In this document: positions 6,664-8,162 of the stretch, piece after piece
Layout: every line of letters starts with the position of its first letter
How positions within the stretch are numbered: position 1 is the stretch's first letter
Origin: an uncultured Bacteroidota bacterium
Lineage (GTDB): Bacteria; Bacteroidota; Bacteroidia; Bacteroidales; SZUA-534
NCBI GenBank assembly: GCA_937899145.1
Contig: CALBPW010000078.1
Location: forward strand, 1 to 8,162
Direction of reading: 5' to 3'
Length of the DNA stretch: 8,162 nt
Notes under the pieces: generated by a model
What the model was told of the DNA's origin: nothing
What the model saw: the letters and a program-made list of their open reading frames with translations, nothing else
The model's database searches: none
Translations under genes and position numbers: made by a program

Positions 6664-8085
6664 TTAAAACGGCCGCCGCGCTCTGCGCACTGCCGATCTG
6701 ATTTTAAACCAATTCCGCAATATCACACTTAAATATAAGTTATGCGGACTCAGCAGGTTATGTGCGGGCTTTAGTGTCAATAATTGCTTTTCCGCTTTAG
6801 GATTAAGCGTGTCGCAACATTGAGTTATCAGACTGAAAATATTGTATTTGTCGAGCACAAGGTTTTTTGCCTCAAGCAATGCTTTTTGAACATCGGGTTG
6901 CTCGTAAAGGTCTTGAATGCCAACACTTTTTATTACAGCTTCAGCTGTCGGAAAATGATGAATGCTAATGGCTCTAAATGCCTCGTCGGAAAAATAATCC
7001 TTTAAATTTGTACAGCCGTAATATATTGGAAATGTGCCTGTCAAATAGCAATCGGATAAAGTCTCAGTCCAATAATATCGAGTTTGAGTGTTTTCGATAG
7101 CTATATGATATTTATATGGTGCGAGCGCTTCCCATTTGTCGTCGAAAGTGCGGAATCCTCGTCCGTAAATATCTATTTTGTCGCCAAAAGTAGCCTTCAA
7201 CTGGCGCACAAAATCTATTCTGTCTTGATGTCCGCGTGTAAAAATTTTGTCACTTGTTATCACCGACATGAATTTTGTTTTCTGGGGAAATGGTTTGTCT
7301 TTTAAATCGTTGTAAGTTATTGAGTATTTGTTGTTTCCTTCTTTCGTTTTTTTTCCGATCCACCAAGGCGATGCTGGCGGCATAAATTTTACATTTGGGT
7401 GAATTGTGTTCTCTTGACATGAACAAATCATTCCAAATTGACGACAATAATTTTTCGGATAATCTTCGACAGAATATGGGTCGGAAAACATCAGAATCGT
7501 GTTTTTTCGAGCAACGTTGCAAGTTTCGCGTTTGAGCAGGTTTTTGTTGCGGACAACCCAAAAATCGGGGTTTTCAACTTCTTCATTTATAAAGAATTGG
7601 TATCTGCCATCGCTTGTTGTAGCACTGCCATTCGGGAGCTGCCGTTTTATGGCTTCGGCCTCGTCGCCGCGCTCGGCAGCCTGCTCCTGGAGCTGCTTAA
7701 TCACCATCAGCCCCATCACGGTCTTGCCCGAACCCACCGGCGACTCCAGCATCGCCGAGTCGTGCGTCCTGAGCGCCTCGAGGATCTGCTTTACCGCTTT
7801 GGTCTGATATTCGCGTTCTTCATAATTAAAACGCGAGATCCCCGAAGCCTCCGGCTCCCGGCCCGCGTCATCAGCGCTGCCCCCGCCTTCATCGGTTTCC
7901 AGGACCTCATCGGCGTTCTCATCGGGCTCCGTCTCGTATGCCGGCTCCTCATCGGACTGTGCGGCATTGCCGACCTGGGCTCTGATGCGTTCATCGGCGA
8001 GCTCATCCGGGCTCACCACCATGTCTTCATCATCCGGATCCGGTGGTAACCCGTCCGGATTGTAACCATCCTGCCGCTCACTCAT
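6664..8085 (-). CDS. Chimeric ORF: truncated helicase-like N-terminus joined to a family 10 glycosyltransferase
   Basis: The frame encodes 473 residues from the ATG at 8085 (a GTG precedes it directly, with TGA before that). Residues 1-84 are very acidic and look disordered. Residues 85-145 resemble the start of a DEAD/DEAH-type helicase: a Q-like motif (YEEREYQTKAV, Gln94) and a Walker A (SPVGSGKT, 115-122). No DExx box or later helicase motif follows. From about 146 the protein is a GT10 fucosyltransferase-like enzyme: KRQLPNGSATTSDGRYQFFI, then YKYHIAIENTQTRYYWTETL (324-343) with Glu331-Asn332, then TGTFPIYYG. GT10 enzymes transfer fucose from GDP-fucose; the acceptor here is unknown. The GC content jumps at the join, from 21 of 60 bases at 7561-7620 to 40 of 60 at 7621-7680. 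Neither half is complete: the first methionine after the join is at 199, inside the GT10 fold. I read this as an assembly chimera or recombination product. I am confident in the two halves but not in the fusion as a real protein. Confidence 0.6.
   Translation of the reverse strand: MSERQDGYNPDGLPPDPDDEDMVVSPDELADERIRAQVGNAAQSDEEPAYETEPDENADEVLETDEGGGSADDAGREPEASGISRFNYEEREYQTKAVKQILEALRTHDSAMLESPVGSGKTVMGLMVIKQLQEQAAERGDEAEAIKRQLPNGSATTSDGRYQFFINEEVENPDFWVVRNKNLLKRETCNVARKNTILMFSDPYSVEDYPKNYCRQFGMICSCQENTIHPNVKFMPPASPWWIGKKTKEGNNKYSITYNDLKDKPFPQKTKFMSVITSDKIFTRGHQDRIDFVRQLKATFGDKIDIYGRGFRTFDDKWEALAPYKYHIAIENTQTRYYWTETLSDCYLTGTFPIYYGCTNLKDYFSDEAFRAISIHHFPTAEAVIKSVGIQDLYEQPDVQKALLEAKNLVLDKYNIFSLITQCCDTLNPKAEKQLLTLKPAHNLLSPHNLYLSVILRNWFKIRSAVRRARRPF
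7640..7660. other. Composition and homology breakpoint inside the chimeric ORF
   Basis: Helicase-like coding sequence with GC-rich codons (GCC, GAG, CGC, GGC) ends here, and glycosyltransferase coding sequence with AT-richer codons begins. The switch lies around the codons for ...EAEA and IKRQLPNG. By hand count GC is 35% in the 60 bases below and about 62-67% in the three 60-base blocks above. The frame stays open across the join, which has roughly a one in three chance for a random in-orientation join if no stop is hit. Confidence 0.6.
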
Positions 8086-8100
8086 CACTCACATCCATAC

Positions 8101-8162
8101 CTGATACTACCTGATACTACCTGATACTACCTGATACTGCCTGATACTGCCTGATACTGCCT
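8101..8162. repeat. 10-bp tandem repeat, six copies in two variant blocks, running off the window
   Basis: Three copies of CTGATACTAC are followed by three copies of CTGATACTGC, then CT at the edge, so the array may continue. The two variants differ at one base and are sorted into blocks. Because 10 is not a multiple of 3, the repeat passes through all frames. The TGA on the plus strand and the TAG in the first block on the minus strand stop every frame, so the array is non-coding. It sits 12 bases before the GTG/ATG start of the chimeric ORF. There are no spacers, so it is not a CRISPR array. Confidence 0.95.

Noticed and set aside
6664..6700. GC-rich, arginine-rich end of the glycosyltransferase as a second chimeric join
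   Set aside because: The rise in GC is explained by a run of arginine and alanine codons in a basic tail over about 30 bases. There is no change of frame or homology to support a join.
7250..7561. Minus-strand frame of 103 codons inside the glycosyltransferase region
   Set aside because: It lies wholly within the GT10 coding sequence in another frame and has no motif of its own.
7438..8049. Plus-strand open frame of 203 codons opposite the chimeric ORF
   Set aside because: It is antisense to recognisable helicase-like and GT10 sequence, crosses the composition break, and its product shows no family motif. GC-rich DNA keeps antisense frames open.
8101..8162. CRISPR array
   Set aside because: The 10-base units abut with no spacers, and the unit is far too short for a CRISPR repeat.

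Overview
The window is most probably from a Bacteroidetes chromosome, order Bacteroidales or close to it. The evidence is the fused lpxC-fabZ gene followed by lpxA, the ftsX-DUF3098-truB-queA gene order, the short TruB without a PUA domain, and promoter elements of the Bacteroidetes type (TTTG, about 19 bases, TAnnTTTG). Every gene I can support lies on the minus strand, so transcription runs from high to low coordinates. Most of the window is moderately AT-rich. About 510 bases at the right edge are clearly GC-richer.

Layout from right to left, in the direction of transcription. (1) 8101-8162 is a non-coding 10-bp tandem repeat at the window edge. (2) 6664-8085 is one open frame made of two unrelated parts. 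The first is a GC-rich, acidic N-terminus with a helicase-like Walker A segment that lacks the rest of a helicase. The second is an AT-richer family 10 (fucosyltransferase-like) glycosyltransferase that lacks its own start. The composition break near 7650 suggests an assembly chimera or a recent recombination. (3) 5028-6440 is lpxC-fabZ, with a good Bacteroidetes promoter at 6483-6513, followed after 3 bases by lpxA (4239-5024). These are early lipid A genes. (4) 3919-4238 is a gap of 320 bases holding two overlapping small ORFs of unknown nature and a possible -7 element. (5) 3894 down to 887 holds ftsX, a DUF3098 membrane protein, truB and queA. The first three are tightly packed and a 75-base gap precedes queA. 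(6) 1-830 is a 3'-truncated gene with a GTG start, encoding a single-pass membrane coiled-coil protein of unknown function.

How the genes work together. LpxC deacetylates UDP-3-O-acyl-GlcNAc, LpxA carries out the preceding acylation, and FabZ dehydrates 3-hydroxyacyl-ACP. The fused gene therefore links lipid A synthesis to fatty acid elongation at their shared 3-hydroxyacyl-ACP pool. FtsX is a division protein, while TruB and QueA modify tRNA. This mix of envelope and tRNA genes is ordinary for the phylum. I see no convincing new biological system. The points worth a second look are the chimeric ORF, the edge repeat, the ORF-bearing gap between lpxA and ftsX, and the absence of uppP between DUF3098 and truB.
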